Assembly: GCF_900142265.1 (NCBI RefSeq)
Contig: NZ_FRAH01000029.1
Coordinates: 1 to 41,210, forward strand
From: Anaerotignum lactatifermentans DSM 14214
GTDB taxonomy: Bacteria; Bacillota; Clostridia; Lachnospirales; Anaerotignaceae
Direction of reading: 5' to 3'
Length of the DNA stretch: 41,210 nucleotides
Shown here: positions 9,233 to 17,575 of the stretch, in pieces
Numbering within the stretch: the stretch's first letter is position 1
How the letters are laid out: each line of letters begins with the position of its first letter
The notes under the pieces: generated by a model
The model's database searches: none
What the model saw: only the letters and a program-made list of their open reading frames with translations
What the model was told of the DNA's origin: nothing
Program-made: the position numbers and the translations under genes

Positions 9233-9904
9233 ATGGCTATTTATTTGTCCCCTTCTATGCTGTCCATTGATTTCACAAAGGTAGGCGAACAGCTGGCAAT
9301 TGTGGAACAGGCAGGGGTGCCTTATATCCATCTGGATGTAATGGATGGTGTGTTTGTACCCAATATTTCTTTTGGGATTCCCGTCATCAAGGGGATTCGC
9401 AAAGCCAGCAACATGGTTTTTGACGCCCATCTGATGATTGTAGATCCGGAGCGTTATGTGGAACAGTTCCGTGACGCTGGCGCTGATATCATCAATTTCC
9501 ATGTGGAAGCCACCAAAGACCCTGCGGGCTGCATTGCGAAGATCAAAGAAAGCGGTGCAAAAGTAGGTATCACCATCAAGCCCAAAACACCAGTGGAAAC
9601 CATCAAACCTTACTTGAAAGATGTGGATATGGCGCTGGTCATGACCGTAGAACCCGGTTTTGGCGGTCAGAAATTCATGGCAGATCAGGTGCCTAAGATT
9701 GCTCAGCTGGCAGCATGGAAAAAAGAAATGGGTCTTTCCTATGACATTGAAGTTGATGGCGGCATCACACTGGATAACGTCAGAGAAGTGCTGGATGCAG
9801 GCGCCAATGTCATCGTGGCAGGCTCCGCTGTGTTTGGCAAAGAAGACATTGCCGGCGCAGCAAAAGGTTTTATGGAAATTTTCAAGGAGTATGAGGCAAA
9901 ATGA
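9233..9904 (+). CDS. rpe: ribulose-phosphate 3-epimerase
   Basis: The enzyme interconverts ribulose 5-phosphate and xylulose 5-phosphate in the pentose phosphate pathway. It is a TIM barrel of 223 residues starting MAIYLSPSMLSIDF. Family signatures are HLDVMDGVFVPNISFG (metal-binding His and Asp), HLMIVDPE, MTVEPGFGGQKF and EVDGGI (second catalytic Asp), then AGSAVFG. The start at 9233 follows AAAGGAG by about 8 nt and lies 1 nt after the rsgA stop. The stop overlaps the thiN start in an ATGA arrangement, which suggests translational coupling. Confidence 0.97.
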   Translation: MAIYLSPSMLSIDFTKVGEQLAIVEQAGVPYIHLDVMDGVFVPNISFGIPVIKGIRKASNMVFDAHLMIVDPERYVEQFRDAGADIINFHVEATKDPAGCIAKIKESGAKVGITIKPKTPVETIKPYLKDVDMALVMTVEPGFGGQKFMADQVPKIAQLAAWKKEMGLSYDIEVDGGITLDNVREVLDAGANVIVAGSAVFGKEDIAGAAKGFMEIFKEYEAK

Positions 9905-10539
9905 AAGCAGTATTGTTTGCAGGGGCAGCCATAACGGATTACAGTTTTTGTGAGAAGTATTTGCAGGATGCAGATTGCATCATCTGTTGTGACGGCGGCA
10001 TGCACCATGCAAAAGCCCTTGGGATTACACCGGATTACATCGTGGGGGATTTTGATTCTGTGCGACCGGAAGTGCTGGAAGAATACCGGAATATGGGCAT
10101 TTCCATTCGTCAGTTTCCTACCCACAAAAATGAAACAGATATGCAGCTTGGCATGCTTCTGGCGTTAGAGCTGGGAGCAACGGAATTGGTGCTCATTGGA
10201 GGGATTGGCGACCGTTTCGACCATACCCTTGCCAATGCTCATCTGCTGTTGTATCTGTTGAAAAAAGGCGTTCGTGGCATTCTGGTCAATGAGAAAAACC
10301 GTGTGGAACTCATTGATCAAGAAGTCACCCTTCATGGACAAGCAGGGGATTTGGTTTCTACCATTCCTTTGAGTATGCTGGTGGAATGTGTGACACTGGA
10401 AGGTCTGGAATATCCGCTGGTAGATTATGATCTGGCACTGGATGATAAACTGGTGGCTGTCAGCAACGTCATGATAGGCACTGAAGCAAAAGTGAAAATC
10501 CGAAAAGGGTATCTGTTTGTCATGCAGACAAGAGATTAA
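9901..10539 (+). CDS. thiN: thiamine pyrophosphokinase
   Basis: The enzyme transfers pyrophosphate from ATP to thiamine, giving thiamine diphosphate. Catalytic-domain signatures are CDGGMHHAKALG, PDYIVGDFDS, HKNETDMQLGM and GGIGDRFDHTLAN; the last two supply the metal- and substrate-binding acidic residues. The C-terminal beta-rich thiamine-binding domain covers about residues 140-212. The 212-residue length is normal. It overlaps rpe by 4 nt and is the last gene of the operon, with a terminator hairpin about 70 nt later. In Bacillus the tiny spoVM gene follows thiN; I see no convincing spoVM here. Confidence 0.94.
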   Translation: MKAVLFAGAAITDYSFCEKYLQDADCIICCDGGMHHAKALGITPDYIVGDFDSVRPEVLEEYRNMGISIRQFPTHKNETDMQLGMLLALELGATELVLIGGIGDRFDHTLANAHLLLYLLKKGVRGILVNEKNRVELIDQEVTLHGQAGDLVSTIPLSMLVECVTLEGLEYPLVDYDLALDDKLVAVSNVMIGTEAKVKIRKGYLFVMQTRD

Positions 10540-10592
10540 AGAAGAAAGAGGGAACGGCAAAAGCAGATTCCTCTTAAGAAAACATACAGATA

Positions 10593-10667
10593 AAATCTAG
10601 TAAAAATAAGAAAGCTGAAAGCCTTTGTATTGTAAGGATTTCAGCTTTCTTTGTTTTCTTATGAAGA
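10593..10667. repeat. dispersed hairpin repeat, copy A (also terminator of the thiN operon)
   Basis: A 13-bp perfect stem (AAGAAAGCTGAAA at 10608-10620 against 10639-10651) extends inward by CCTT/AAGG and is followed by TTTGTTTTCTT, a good intrinsic terminator. The outer flank 10639-10667, read on the minus strand, matches the left flanks of copies at 16338-16366 and 17381-17409. The other flank (AAATCTAGTA from 10593) recurs at 16121. The unit is therefore a repeated element rather than only a terminator. Confidence 0.75.
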
Positions 10668-10764
10668 AGCCCCTAATCCGTACCTACTTTTTTTGTTGGT
10701 GATACAGGCAAATTTGCTGTCCTAATGGCATAACATGAATCAGGTTGGTTTGTGGAGGGATTGG

Positions 10765-11844
10765 ATGGCAACCATTAGCCTATGTATGATTGTAAAAGAT
10801 GAAGAATTGACCTTGGAACGCTGTCTGCAATGCGCAAAAGGTTTTGCCGATGAAATCGTGGTGGTGGATACGGGTTCTGTGGACAGGACAAAGGAAATTG
10901 CGGAGAAATATGCGGATGTGGTCTGTGATTTCCAGTGGTGTGCCGACTTTGCGGCAGCCAGAAATTTTTCTTTTTCCAAAGCCACAAAGGATTATTGTAT
11001 GTGGCTGGATGCCGATGATGTGGTACCGGAGTCAGAACAGAAAAAAATCGTGGCACTGAAAGAAAAATTGGAGAAAACGAAAGCAGATGTGGTGATGATG
11101 CCTTACGATGTGGCTTTTGACGCAGGGGGAAAGCCGACGTTTTCTTATTTCCGGGAACGGATTGTAAAGAACACGGGACGTCCTTTATGGGAAGGACGGG
11201 TACATGAAGTCATTACGCCTTACGGAAATATCCTCCATGAGGATATCCACGTGGAACATCGAAAGGAAAAAGCCTATGACACAGACCGAAATTTGCTGAT
11301 TTATGAAAAGATGCGAGCAGAAGGCTGTGTATTCAGCCCTAGAGAGCAGTTTTATTACGCCAGAGAATTATATTACCATGGACGATATGGAGAAGCCATA
11401 GACGAATTTCGTGTATTCATGGGCAGGGAAGGGGCATGGCTGGAAAACAAGCTGGAAGCCTGTCGGCAGATGGCAGTTTGCTATGGTCAGCTGCAAAAAC
11501 CACAGGAGCAGTTGGAAGCTCTGTTTTATAGCTTTACCTTGGATTTGCCCCGGGCGGAAACCTGCTGTGATCTGGGACGGTATTATTTTGATAGACAGGC
11601 ATGGAGAGAAGCCGCTTTCTGGTATGAAACAGCTTTGCGAGTGGAAAAGCGAAAAAATGGCGGCGGTTTTATCCGGGAGGACTGTTATGGGTATCTACCT
11701 TGCATCCAGCTCTGTGTCTGCTATGACCGTTTGGGACGACGGGAAAAAGCTGTTTCCTATAACGAAATGGCAGCAGTATTCAAGCCGGAGGACAGGGCTG
11801 TGGCCTATAATCGAGCGTATTTTGCAAATGTATCCAAAGCATAA
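10765..11844 (+). CDS. family 2 glycosyltransferase with C-terminal TPR-like region
   Basis: A GT-A glycosyltransferase domain fills about residues 1-200. It opens MATISLCMIVKDEELTLERCL and has the metal/nucleotide-sugar motif DADD in YCMWLDADDVVPE. The second half (about 200-359) is helical with repeated aromatic/alanine positions (FYYARELYYHGRYGEAIDEF, YYFDRQAWREAAFWYETAL), resembling TPR repeats as in the SunS/WcaA-like group. There is no signal peptide or membrane helix. The start at 10765 is set by GGAGG 6 nt upstream; an ATG at 10735 has no such site. The acceptor cannot be told from sequence. It is a single-gene unit ended by a strong shared terminator. Confidence 0.85.
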   Translation: MATISLCMIVKDEELTLERCLQCAKGFADEIVVVDTGSVDRTKEIAEKYADVVCDFQWCADFAAARNFSFSKATKDYCMWLDADDVVPESEQKKIVALKEKLEKTKADVVMMPYDVAFDAGGKPTFSYFRERIVKNTGRPLWEGRVHEVITPYGNILHEDIHVEHRKEKAYDTDRNLLIYEKMRAEGCVFSPREQFYYARELYYHGRYGEAIDEFRVFMGREGAWLENKLEACRQMAVCYGQLQKPQEQLEALFYSFTLDLPRAETCCDLGRYYFDRQAWREAAFWYETALRVEKRKNGGGFIREDCYGYLPCIQLCVCYDRLGRREKAVSYNEMAAVFKPEDRAVAYNRAYFANVSKA

Positions 11845-11881
11845 AAAATGGCACTGCCTTTTTGCGGCAGTGCCATTTTTT
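11843..11881. terminator. bidirectional terminator between the glycosyltransferase gene and asnA
   Basis: A perfect 16-bp stem (AAAAAATGGCACTGCC at 11843-11858 against 11866-11881) has a 7-nt loop. It has A/T tracts on both sides, so it can stop transcription from both convergent genes. Confidence 0.92.
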
Positions 11882-11898
11882 TTACATAAAGATTTGCC

Positions 11899-12906
11899 TT
11901 ACAGCAGTGTTACGCCTGCTGCGCTGCAAACGTCGATGGTTTCCTGATCCCAGATAGAGGACTGCACTTCGCCGATGTGGGCTTTGCCCAACAGCAGCAT
12001 GCACAGACGGGACTGACCGATACCGCCGCCGATGGTGCAGGGCAGTTTGCCTTCCAGCAGCATTTTGTGATATGTCAAGGCGCGTCTGTCGTCACAGCCA
12101 GCTTTTGTCAGCTGTCTGTCCAGAGATGCAGCGTCTACGCGGATACCCATAGAGGAAATTTCCAGTGCGTTGTCCAAAATGGGGTTGTAGAACAGCAGGT
12201 CGCCATTGAGCTGCCAGTCGTCATAGTCAGGTGCACGACCATCGTGGCGTTCGCCGGAACGAAGAACGTCACCAATCTGCATGATGAATACAGTTTTGTA
12301 TTCTTTTACAATGGCATTTTCTCTTTCCTTTGGTGTCAGGTCAGGATATTTGTCTTCCAGTTCCTGAGAAGTGATGAAAGTAACTTCTCTGCACAGTTCT
12401 GTTTTGATGCGAGGATATTTTTTCTTCAGCACTTCCAATGTGTCGCAGATGCAGATCACAATACCCTGTACAGTGAATTTGAGTTCCTGAATGTTGCGTT
12501 TTTCCGGTGTGATGACTTTTTCCCAATCCCACTGGTCAACATAAATAGAATGGAGATTATCCAGGGTTTCATCACGACGAATGGCATTCATATTGGTATA
12601 CAGACCTTTGCCGGGACGGAAGTCGTAGCGGTAAAGAGCCATTCTTTTCCATTTTGCCAGAGAGTGTACTACTTCAGCAGTTACGCCAGTAGCAGGCACT
12701 TCAAAGCTTACGGGACGTTCTACGCCGTTCAGATTATCGTTCAGTCCTGTGGAAGGATCAACGAACAAAGGCGCGGATACCCGTTTCAGATTCAGTGTCT
12801 GAGACAGATGTTCTTCAAAAGTCTGGTGAATCAGACCGATTGCGTTTTGTGTTTCATATAAAGTAAGTACAGACTGATAGCCTGCGGGAATATATGTTTT
12901 ACTCAT
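11899..12906 (-). CDS. asnA: aspartate-ammonia ligase (asparagine synthetase A)
   Basis: This cytoplasmic enzyme makes asparagine from aspartate, ammonia and ATP, through an aminoacyl-tRNA-synthetase-like fold. The 335-residue length matches AsnA. Recognisable segments are VSAPLFVDPSTGLNDNLNG, FEVPATGVTAEVVHSLAKWKR, GLYTNMNAIRRDE, HSIYVDQWDWEKV, the substrate-binding GERHDGRAPDYDDWQLNGD, and the ATP-binding GGGIGQSRLCMLLL near the C-terminus. The ribosome binding site is GAGGGG before the ATG. It is monocistronic, with its own promoter upstream (minus strand) and the shared terminator downstream. Confidence 0.97.
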   Translation of the reverse strand: MSKTYIPAGYQSVLTLYETQNAIGLIHQTFEEHLSQTLNLKRVSAPLFVDPSTGLNDNLNGVERPVSFEVPATGVTAEVVHSLAKWKRMALYRYDFRPGKGLYTNMNAIRRDETLDNLHSIYVDQWDWEKVITPEKRNIQELKFTVQGIVICICDTLEVLKKKYPRIKTELCREVTFITSQELEDKYPDLTPKERENAIVKEYKTVFIMQIGDVLRSGERHDGRAPDYDDWQLNGDLLFYNPILDNALEISSMGIRVDAASLDRQLTKAGCDDRRALTYHKMLLEGKLPCTIGGGIGQSRLCMLLLGKAHIGEVQSSIWDQETIDVCSAAGVTLL

Positions 12907-12946
12907 GAAAACCCCTCATTTCTCCTGTGATATTTCATACCTATTC

Positions 12947-12974
12947 AGCATATCATAAACGGCGGATTTGTCAA
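12947..12974 (-). promoter_or_regulatory. promoter of asnA
   Basis: On the minus strand TTGACA (complement of 12969-12974) is followed after 16 nt by TATGCT (complement of 12947-12952), about 40 nt before the asnA ATG. The -35 is consensus and the -10 has two mismatches. Confidence 0.6.
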
Positions 12975-13070
12975 GGGATGGGGCGTCCTTTGCGGAAAAA
13001 TCTCCCCTTTGAGCTGCTGTAAAACGGAAAAAGGAATATGGAAAATAGGTTTTTCTGAGGAAAAAAGGAC

Positions 13071-13126
13071 TTGACAGTTAATTCCTACACTTGTATGATA
13101 TAGTAAAACATACAAGTGTAGGAATT
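13071..13126 (+). promoter_or_regulatory. blaI-blaR1-like promoter with overlapping BlaI-type operator
   Basis: TTGACA (13071-13076) and TATGAT (13094-13099) are 17 nt apart. A perfect 18-bp inverted repeat (13080-13097 and 13109-13126, 11-nt spacer) covers the spacer, the -10 and the start region. Each arm contains TACACTTGTA (or its complement TACAAGTGTA), which fits the TACAnnTGTA dyad bound by BlaI/MecI-type repressors. Binding here would block the promoter, so the operon is probably autorepressed. Confidence 0.85.
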
Positions 13127-13142
13127 GAAAGGAGGGAGCCTT

Positions 13143-13517
13143 ATGCAAAAGCTTCCCGATACGGAACTGGAGATCATGCAGGTGATTTGGAAGGAAAACA
13201 GAGTGCTTTCCACTTCGGAAATCAAAGAAAAACTGGAAATGAACCGCCCATGGAATGTGTCAGCCCTTCAGACACTTTTGAATCGGCTCATTGAACGTGG
13301 ATTTCTTTCCAGCCATAAAGAGGGAAAAAACAGATATTACGAAATCACTGTGAAAGAGGAGGACTATCTGGCTTTTGAAAACAGCATGTTTTTGCGGAAA
13401 GTCAATGCCAACTCTTTGACAAAACTGGTAGCGTCTTTGTACCGCAGCCACACCATTTCCGATGCGGATTTAGATGACTTGGCGAAGTTTATCGAGGAGA
13501 AAACAGGAGGTGCATGA
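13143..13517 (+). CDS. BlaI/MecI/CopY-family transcriptional repressor
   Basis: This 124-residue winged-helix repressor starts MQKLPDTELEIMQVIWKE, the family hallmark. The DNA-binding helices lie in STSEIKEKLE and NVSALQTLLNRLIERGFL (about residues 25-55), and the C-terminal half forms the dimerisation helices. The start at 13143 is chosen because GGAGGG lies just upstream; the in-frame ATG at 13125 lies inside the operator. It overlaps the next gene by the ATGA junction or sits directly before it, so the repressor and the M56 sensor-protease are co-translated, as in bla/mec systems. No beta-lactamase gene is adjacent, so the induced target may only be the operon itself. Confidence 0.93.
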   Translation: MQKLPDTELEIMQVIWKENRVLSTSEIKEKLEMNRPWNVSALQTLLNRLIERGFLSSHKEGKNRYYEITVKEEDYLAFENSMFLRKVNANSLTKLVASLYRSHTISDADLDDLAKFIEEKTGGA

Positions 13518-13519
13518 GT

Positions 13520-16048
13520 ATGTTATGGGAAACCATGATACAATGGGCACCTGTGGTGCTGCGCAGATGTTTTGATGCCGTCTGGCAGGTGACGCTGCCT
13601 TGGATGATCACCATTTTGCTCCTGATGTTGCTGCGTCCTTTTCTCCTGCGACGATATAGCGTGAAGTGCTACTTGAATTGTATGAGAATCATGATGGGGC
13701 TTCTGATTATGTCCATGACTGCATACAGCGGCAACGCTTACTGGCAGATTCCGGGACCGGATACGTTGTTTTCTCATGAAATGCAGGAAAGCCAAATGGA
13801 GGAAGAAAGTTTGCCTGTCGTTTCTACAGAGGAAAATTTTGCCAAACAGCAGGAAACTTCCGTAATGCAGACACAAAACCAGCAACAGACAACAGAAACA
13901 CCTGTGCCAACAGCAAAGCCGGAGAAACAGACATTACCAGAGCTGTATCAAATCTGGGCGGTGGGGATGGTATTGTTCCTGTTGTTTCATCTGGTGCAGT
14001 ATGGGCGTATGCAATGGTATCTCCACAAAGGTAGAGAAAAGATTACTGACCCGGCACTGCTGGAGAGTTACCAGCAGCTCCATAAAGAAATGCCGATTTT
14101 GGTTCGAAAGCCACGGATTTATTGCCATCGAGGTCTGCCCAGCTCCATTTGTGTAGGGTTGTTCCGCAAGACCATATATGTGGATACCCAGGACAGGGAT
14201 CTGGAAGAAATGAAGTGGGTGCTGCGTCATGAGCTGTACCACTGTGATAATGGGGATATGTTGGGCAGATGGGTTTTTCTGGTGACACAGTCAATGCACT
14301 GGTTTAATCCCCTCATGTATTGGCTCATTGACCAGCTGGAATGGAGTACAGAACTGGAATGTGACGCAAAAGTGGTGGAAGGAGCGGATTTGCAGGCACG
14401 CAAGGCGTATAGCATGGCAATTTTGAACAGTATTCGAGAAGGAAATCGGAAAAGAGCCAGATTGTCCACGGCTTTTGTGGAAAATCGAAAAACACTGGAA
14501 AAAAGATTGGAGGCGATTGTGGATATGCAGCAAAAGAAACCAGGACGAATCATGTCTTTTTTGATCACCGGAATGGTGATATTCTGTTTTACCTTTGTAG
14601 GATGTACGCCTGTGGAATCGCAGCAGACCACAGAAGCCGTGCAGACGGATTTGACACGAGAATTGTATGATGCCAGAACGCCTTACATCGGCAGTGCTTC
14701 CGATGTAGGAAAAATACTGGGGCTGCTGCCATTGCCAAATGGGCTGACAACGCATGAAGAAGGCATGGAACTGTTTACAGACGAAGGAAGTCCTTTTGGT
14801 GCCAAACAGCATTTGATGTTCACAGAAGCCACTACAGAAGCGGAAAAACAGGCTTTGCTTTCCAATACAGATCAGCTGGAGCGAAATGCGTATCTGTTCT
14901 TAGCATTGGTGGATAATGCGGATTTTCTGGAATATAAGATACACGATACCCCTACAACGGAAAGTGTGACATTCCGTTTCGATAGACAGATGGCGGAAAA
15001 ATATTATGGTGATATAGACCTCCGTTCTTTTACGTCAGATTTTGATACATTTGCCGCTTTTGTGGAAGAACTGAATATCCTTTTTGACTGCCCCTTTACA
15101 GAAACGTTGGAAACAGCAGGTCGTGAAAACTGGGTGGAAAATTATCAGACAGCCATGGAGCTGGTACAGAACATCAGCGCAGAAATGCCTTTGCAGGGGG
15201 ATTTTGCAGCATGGGCAGACCAGATGCGGCAGTCAGAAGCGTTTGCACAGCTTGTGGCATTGGGAGATGATGCGTTGATTTATTGCCTGATGCAGATGCC
15301 CGGTGGTACAGATACAGAAAGTTATGTGACCATGCTGGCGGCGGATGAATTGGCTTACGGCAGCAGAAGAGATGGCGCAAGCTTTGACGAAACGCCGGAA
15401 GAATGGTATCAGGTTTACTGTGCACTGGATTCTCAGTATGCAGTGCATTTCTATAAAGGTTTGGAACAGGAGTATGCAGATATGCCCGAAGCGGAATATC
15501 TGTCTTTATCCAAAGAAGCAGCCCGTTCCCGAGTAACATCTAAAGAAACGGCAGTGCAGGCAGTATACAAAGCCCTCTCTGATTATATGGAAGAAGATAA
15601 ATTGAACGGACATGAATTGGTGGTCTTTGCGCCATTGGTCTTGGATGTGGCAGAAACAGAGGACACGCTGCAAGTATGCTGTGTGGTAGGCGATGACAGA
15701 TACCGCATGAATCGCGTAGGAAATCAGGGGTATTGCCTGCTCAATGAAGGCGGTTCCCGGGTGCCTGCCCGTTTGGATTTTGTGAAGGAACAGGGAGAAT
15801 GGAAGCTGGAAGAAATCCATTGGGCAAAAGATGGCAGCGGATATGCTCTTTCTATCGAAGAACTAGCGCCCAATGAAGAAGTCGCACAGAAAATGATTGA
15901 TTTCGACAGCGACGATATGACGCGCCTGCTTTATGACAATTTGATTCAGTACATGAATGTGACAGATACCTCTTACATGGTTTATGATATGGGGTATAAA
16001 ACAGAAGATTTACAGCAGGAACTGCGGCAGTTTTTACAGCTGGCATAA
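13520..16048 (+). CDS. BlaR1-like M56 membrane metallopeptidase with a large C-terminal extracellular region
   Basis: The sensor-protease partner of the BlaI-type repressor. The N-terminal part has hydrophobic segments near residues 15-33, 48-66 and 135-155. The cytosolic zinc-protease motif HELYH lies at about 237-241 (WVLRHELYHCDNGDML), with the supporting STELECDAKVVEG. A fourth membrane segment (SFLITGMVIFCFTFVGC) lies near 350. Beyond it are about 480 residues that lack a penicillin-binding domain. Their start (YIGSASDVGKILGLLPLP) resembles the DUF4825-type region of other Clostridia M56 proteins. The signal is therefore probably not a beta-lactam. The ATG at 13520 is preferred over 13514 because AGGAGG is 9 nt rather than 3 nt away. 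Confidence 0.88.
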   Translation: MLWETMIQWAPVVLRRCFDAVWQVTLPWMITILLLMLLRPFLLRRYSVKCYLNCMRIMMGLLIMSMTAYSGNAYWQIPGPDTLFSHEMQESQMEEESLPVVSTEENFAKQQETSVMQTQNQQQTTETPVPTAKPEKQTLPELYQIWAVGMVLFLLFHLVQYGRMQWYLHKGREKITDPALLESYQQLHKEMPILVRKPRIYCHRGLPSSICVGLFRKTIYVDTQDRDLEEMKWVLRHELYHCDNGDMLGRWVFLVTQSMHWFNPLMYWLIDQLEWSTELECDAKVVEGADLQARKAYSMAILNSIREGNRKRARLSTAFVENRKTLEKRLEAIVDMQQKKPGRIMSFLITGMVIFCFTFVGCTPVESQQTTEAVQTDLTRELYDARTPYIGSASDVGKILGLLPLPNGLTTHEEGMELFTDEGSPFGAKQHLMFTEATTEAEKQALLSNTDQLERNAYLFLALVDNADFLEYKIHDTPTTESVTFRFDRQMAEKYYGDIDLRSFTSDFDTFAAFVEELNILFDCPFTETLETAGRENWVENYQTAMELVQNISAEMPLQGDFAAWADQMRQSEAFAQLVALGDDALIYCLMQMPGGTDTESYVTMLAADELAYGSRRDGASFDETPEEWYQVYCALDSQYAVHFYKGLEQEYADMPEAEYLSLSKEAARSRVTSKETAVQAVYKALSDYMEEDKLNGHELVVFAPLVLDVAETEDTLQVCCVVGDDRYRMNRVGNQGYCLLNEGGSRVPARLDFVKEQGEWKLEEIHWAKDGSGYALSIEELAPNEEVAQKMIDFDSDDMTRLLYDNLIQYMNVTDTSYMVYDMGYKTEDLQQELRQFLQLA

Positions 16049-16120
16049 AAAAGTTTTCGCTAAGTAGTTTTTTTCTTGATTTCTGAAGGGAAATTGGGAC
16101 GGTTGTTTTCAAAAGAAACG

Positions 16121-16180
16121 AAATCTAGTATAAAAATAATAGCCGGAATCGTCTGTTTGCAAGGATTCCGGCTATCTTTC
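16121..16180. repeat. dispersed hairpin repeat, copy D (terminator after the M56 gene)
   Basis: A perfect 12-bp stem (ATAGCCGGAATC at 16139-16150 against 16164-16175) is followed by CTTTCTG. It shares the flank AAATCTAGTA plus an A-rich run with the copy at 10593, although the stem sequence differs. That argues for conserved flanks around an exchangeable stem. Confidence 0.6.
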
Positions 16181-16337
16181 TGCAAGGTATGTCTTTCTTC
16201 TATATTGCAAATGATGCCATAAAAAAGATAGCCCAGAGGAATGCTTTTGTTTAGTGGATGCTTTTCTATAAAGTGTGCTTTATCGCTGTAGCCTGGCATC
16301 TTTTAGGGAGAAAACAGAAAAAAGGGGATTAGGGGTA

Positions 16338-16410
16338 TCTTCATAAGAAAACAAAGAAAGCTAAAAGCCTTATCATGACAAAGGATTTTAGCTTTCTTAT
16401 TTTTTATTAA
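16338..16410. repeat. dispersed hairpin repeat, copy B
   Basis: The left flank 16338-16366 (TCTTCATAAGAAAACAAAG onward) matches copy A in the opposite orientation and copy C in the same one. The stem is AAGAAAGCTAAAA (16354-16366) against 16386-16398, extended by CCTT/AAGG and followed by T-rich sequence. The G-to-A change in the left arm is matched by a C-to-T change in the right arm relative to copy A, a compensatory pair that implies selection on the structure. Confidence 0.7.
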
Positions 16411-16665
16411 GATTTTTTGTTATGTTTTTTATGAAGTCAGCCGCCGCAATTCCCCTTAAGAAATCAAGGAAAAGAAAAATCAATGTTTTTTTAAGGGGAA
16501 GTTGCTTTATTACTTTTTTTTTAAGATATACAAAATAAATTGTATGCTATATACAAAAAATGAAATCTATTGTAGAATATAGAAAACTTAAATTGGAAAG
16601 AGGCTGGAAAACACAGCAGAAAAGTGTAGTATTTTGAAAAGGCATAGATGAAAAGGGGGATATTT
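16411..16665. other. AT-rich intergenic tract with an inverted repeat
   Basis: The gene-free stretch 16049-16665 holds the two hairpin repeats described separately and then this AT-rich part. A 10-bp inverted repeat TTCCCCTTAA/TTAAGGGGAA lies at 16450-16459 and 16491-16500. TTGTAT/ATACAA half sites lie near 16540-16556. I see no coding sequence. The promoter for the next gene is presumably here but I cannot place it confidently. Confidence 0.5.
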
Positions 16666-17355
16666 ATGGACGAAAGATATGATGAAAAGAATCAGGGGAC
16701 TTGGGCAAACGATGCGCAAATGCCAGATATCCTAAAAGACGGAAATATTCTGGCAAAGGAAACCGCAAAAAAAGAGCAGGCGGAAGTTCTGGGGAAATGG
16801 CTGTGGATATTGTTCTGGCTGATCATTCCCAGTGCCATTGCAGGTATTTTGAGCAATGAAAATCTCGTTGGCAAGGAATCAGGTGTTTATATTTTTGGAA
16901 CCCTCTTGTCCATGGTTGTAGGGATTTTGTACGGCGTGATTCTGCTGCCTATGAGAGGTGTAGAAGAAAAATATCGTATAGCTGGTATCTTCAGCATTTT
17001 AGCTGCGGTGTTATCCATGGGTTTGGAAGTGATTCAGGTGGAAAGTCCGTTGATGGTTCTTGTCATTGGATTGCCTACGCTGATTTTGGGTTTGATCGCA
17101 AAATATTATGAATTCCATAGCCATGCGGCAGTGCTGCGGGAATTTGATCTGGAGTTTTCTCAAAAGTGGCTGACATTGTGGAAATGGTATTGTGTGATTA
17201 TTGCGGGAATGATTGTGAGTACGTTAGTTGTCTTAATTTCTTTCTTGCTGGCAGCGCTCCTCATTTTGGCATTTACCATCGGTACCGCTGTCATTGCCAT
17301 CGTGCAGCTGGTTTATCTGTATAAGATGGCAAAACTTTTCCGACAGTATGCTTAA
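16666..17355 (+). CDS. six-helix integral membrane protein of unknown function
   Basis: I do not recognise this family. The protein has 229 residues starting at MDERYDEK, where AAGGGGG lies 7 nt upstream. A hydrophilic N-terminus of about 45 residues is followed by about six membrane segments (near residues 48-65, 77-100, 108-128, 132-150, 172-195 and 198-222), with no catalytic motif. It stands alone behind the repeat-rich intergenic region and ends at a strong terminator hairpin. It could be a stress- or envelope-related membrane protein, but nothing in the sequence proves that. Confidence 0.7.
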   Translation: MDERYDEKNQGTWANDAQMPDILKDGNILAKETAKKEQAEVLGKWLWILFWLIIPSAIAGILSNENLVGKESGVYIFGTLLSMVVGILYGVILLPMRGVEEKYRIAGIFSILAAVLSMGLEVIQVESPLMVLVIGLPTLILGLIAKYYEFHSHAAVLREFDLEFSQKWLTLWKWYCVIIAGMIVSTLVVLISFLLAALLILAFTIGTAVIAIVQLVYLYKMAKLFRQYA

Positions 17356-17380
17356 ACAAAAAGAATGTCGTTTAGAGGCG

Positions 17381-17444
17381 TCTTCATAAAGAAACATAGA
17401 AAGCTGAAATTCTTTATAAATAAAAGAATTTCAGCTTTTTTGTT
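17381..17444 (+). terminator. terminator of the membrane-protein gene; dispersed hairpin repeat, copy C
   Basis: A perfect 16-bp stem (AAAGCTGAAATTCTTT at 17400-17415 against 17423-17438) with a 7-nt loop is followed by T residues. The left flank 17381-17409 matches copy B (16338-16366) closely. Confidence 0.85.
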
Positions 17445-17575
17445 GCAAATAGATAACAAATATTACACGAATGTATCAAAAAATGTACAGATTTCTTAAA
17501 ACAGCAGACAAAAAATGGGTTTCTGCTATACTGAGTTTAGAAGCAAACGGAAAGGAACAGAAAAGGGGGGCATAT

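Noticed and set aside
10540-10764. Possible spoVM after thiN, as in Bacillus
   Set aside because: I found no frame resembling the 26-residue SpoVM; the region holds only a hairpin repeat and AT-rich sequence.
11977-12861. Plus-strand open frame of 294 codons opposite asnA
   Set aside because: The minus strand encodes full-length AsnA with all motifs; the plus-strand product resembles nothing and is rich in Phe, Cys and Gln as shadows are.
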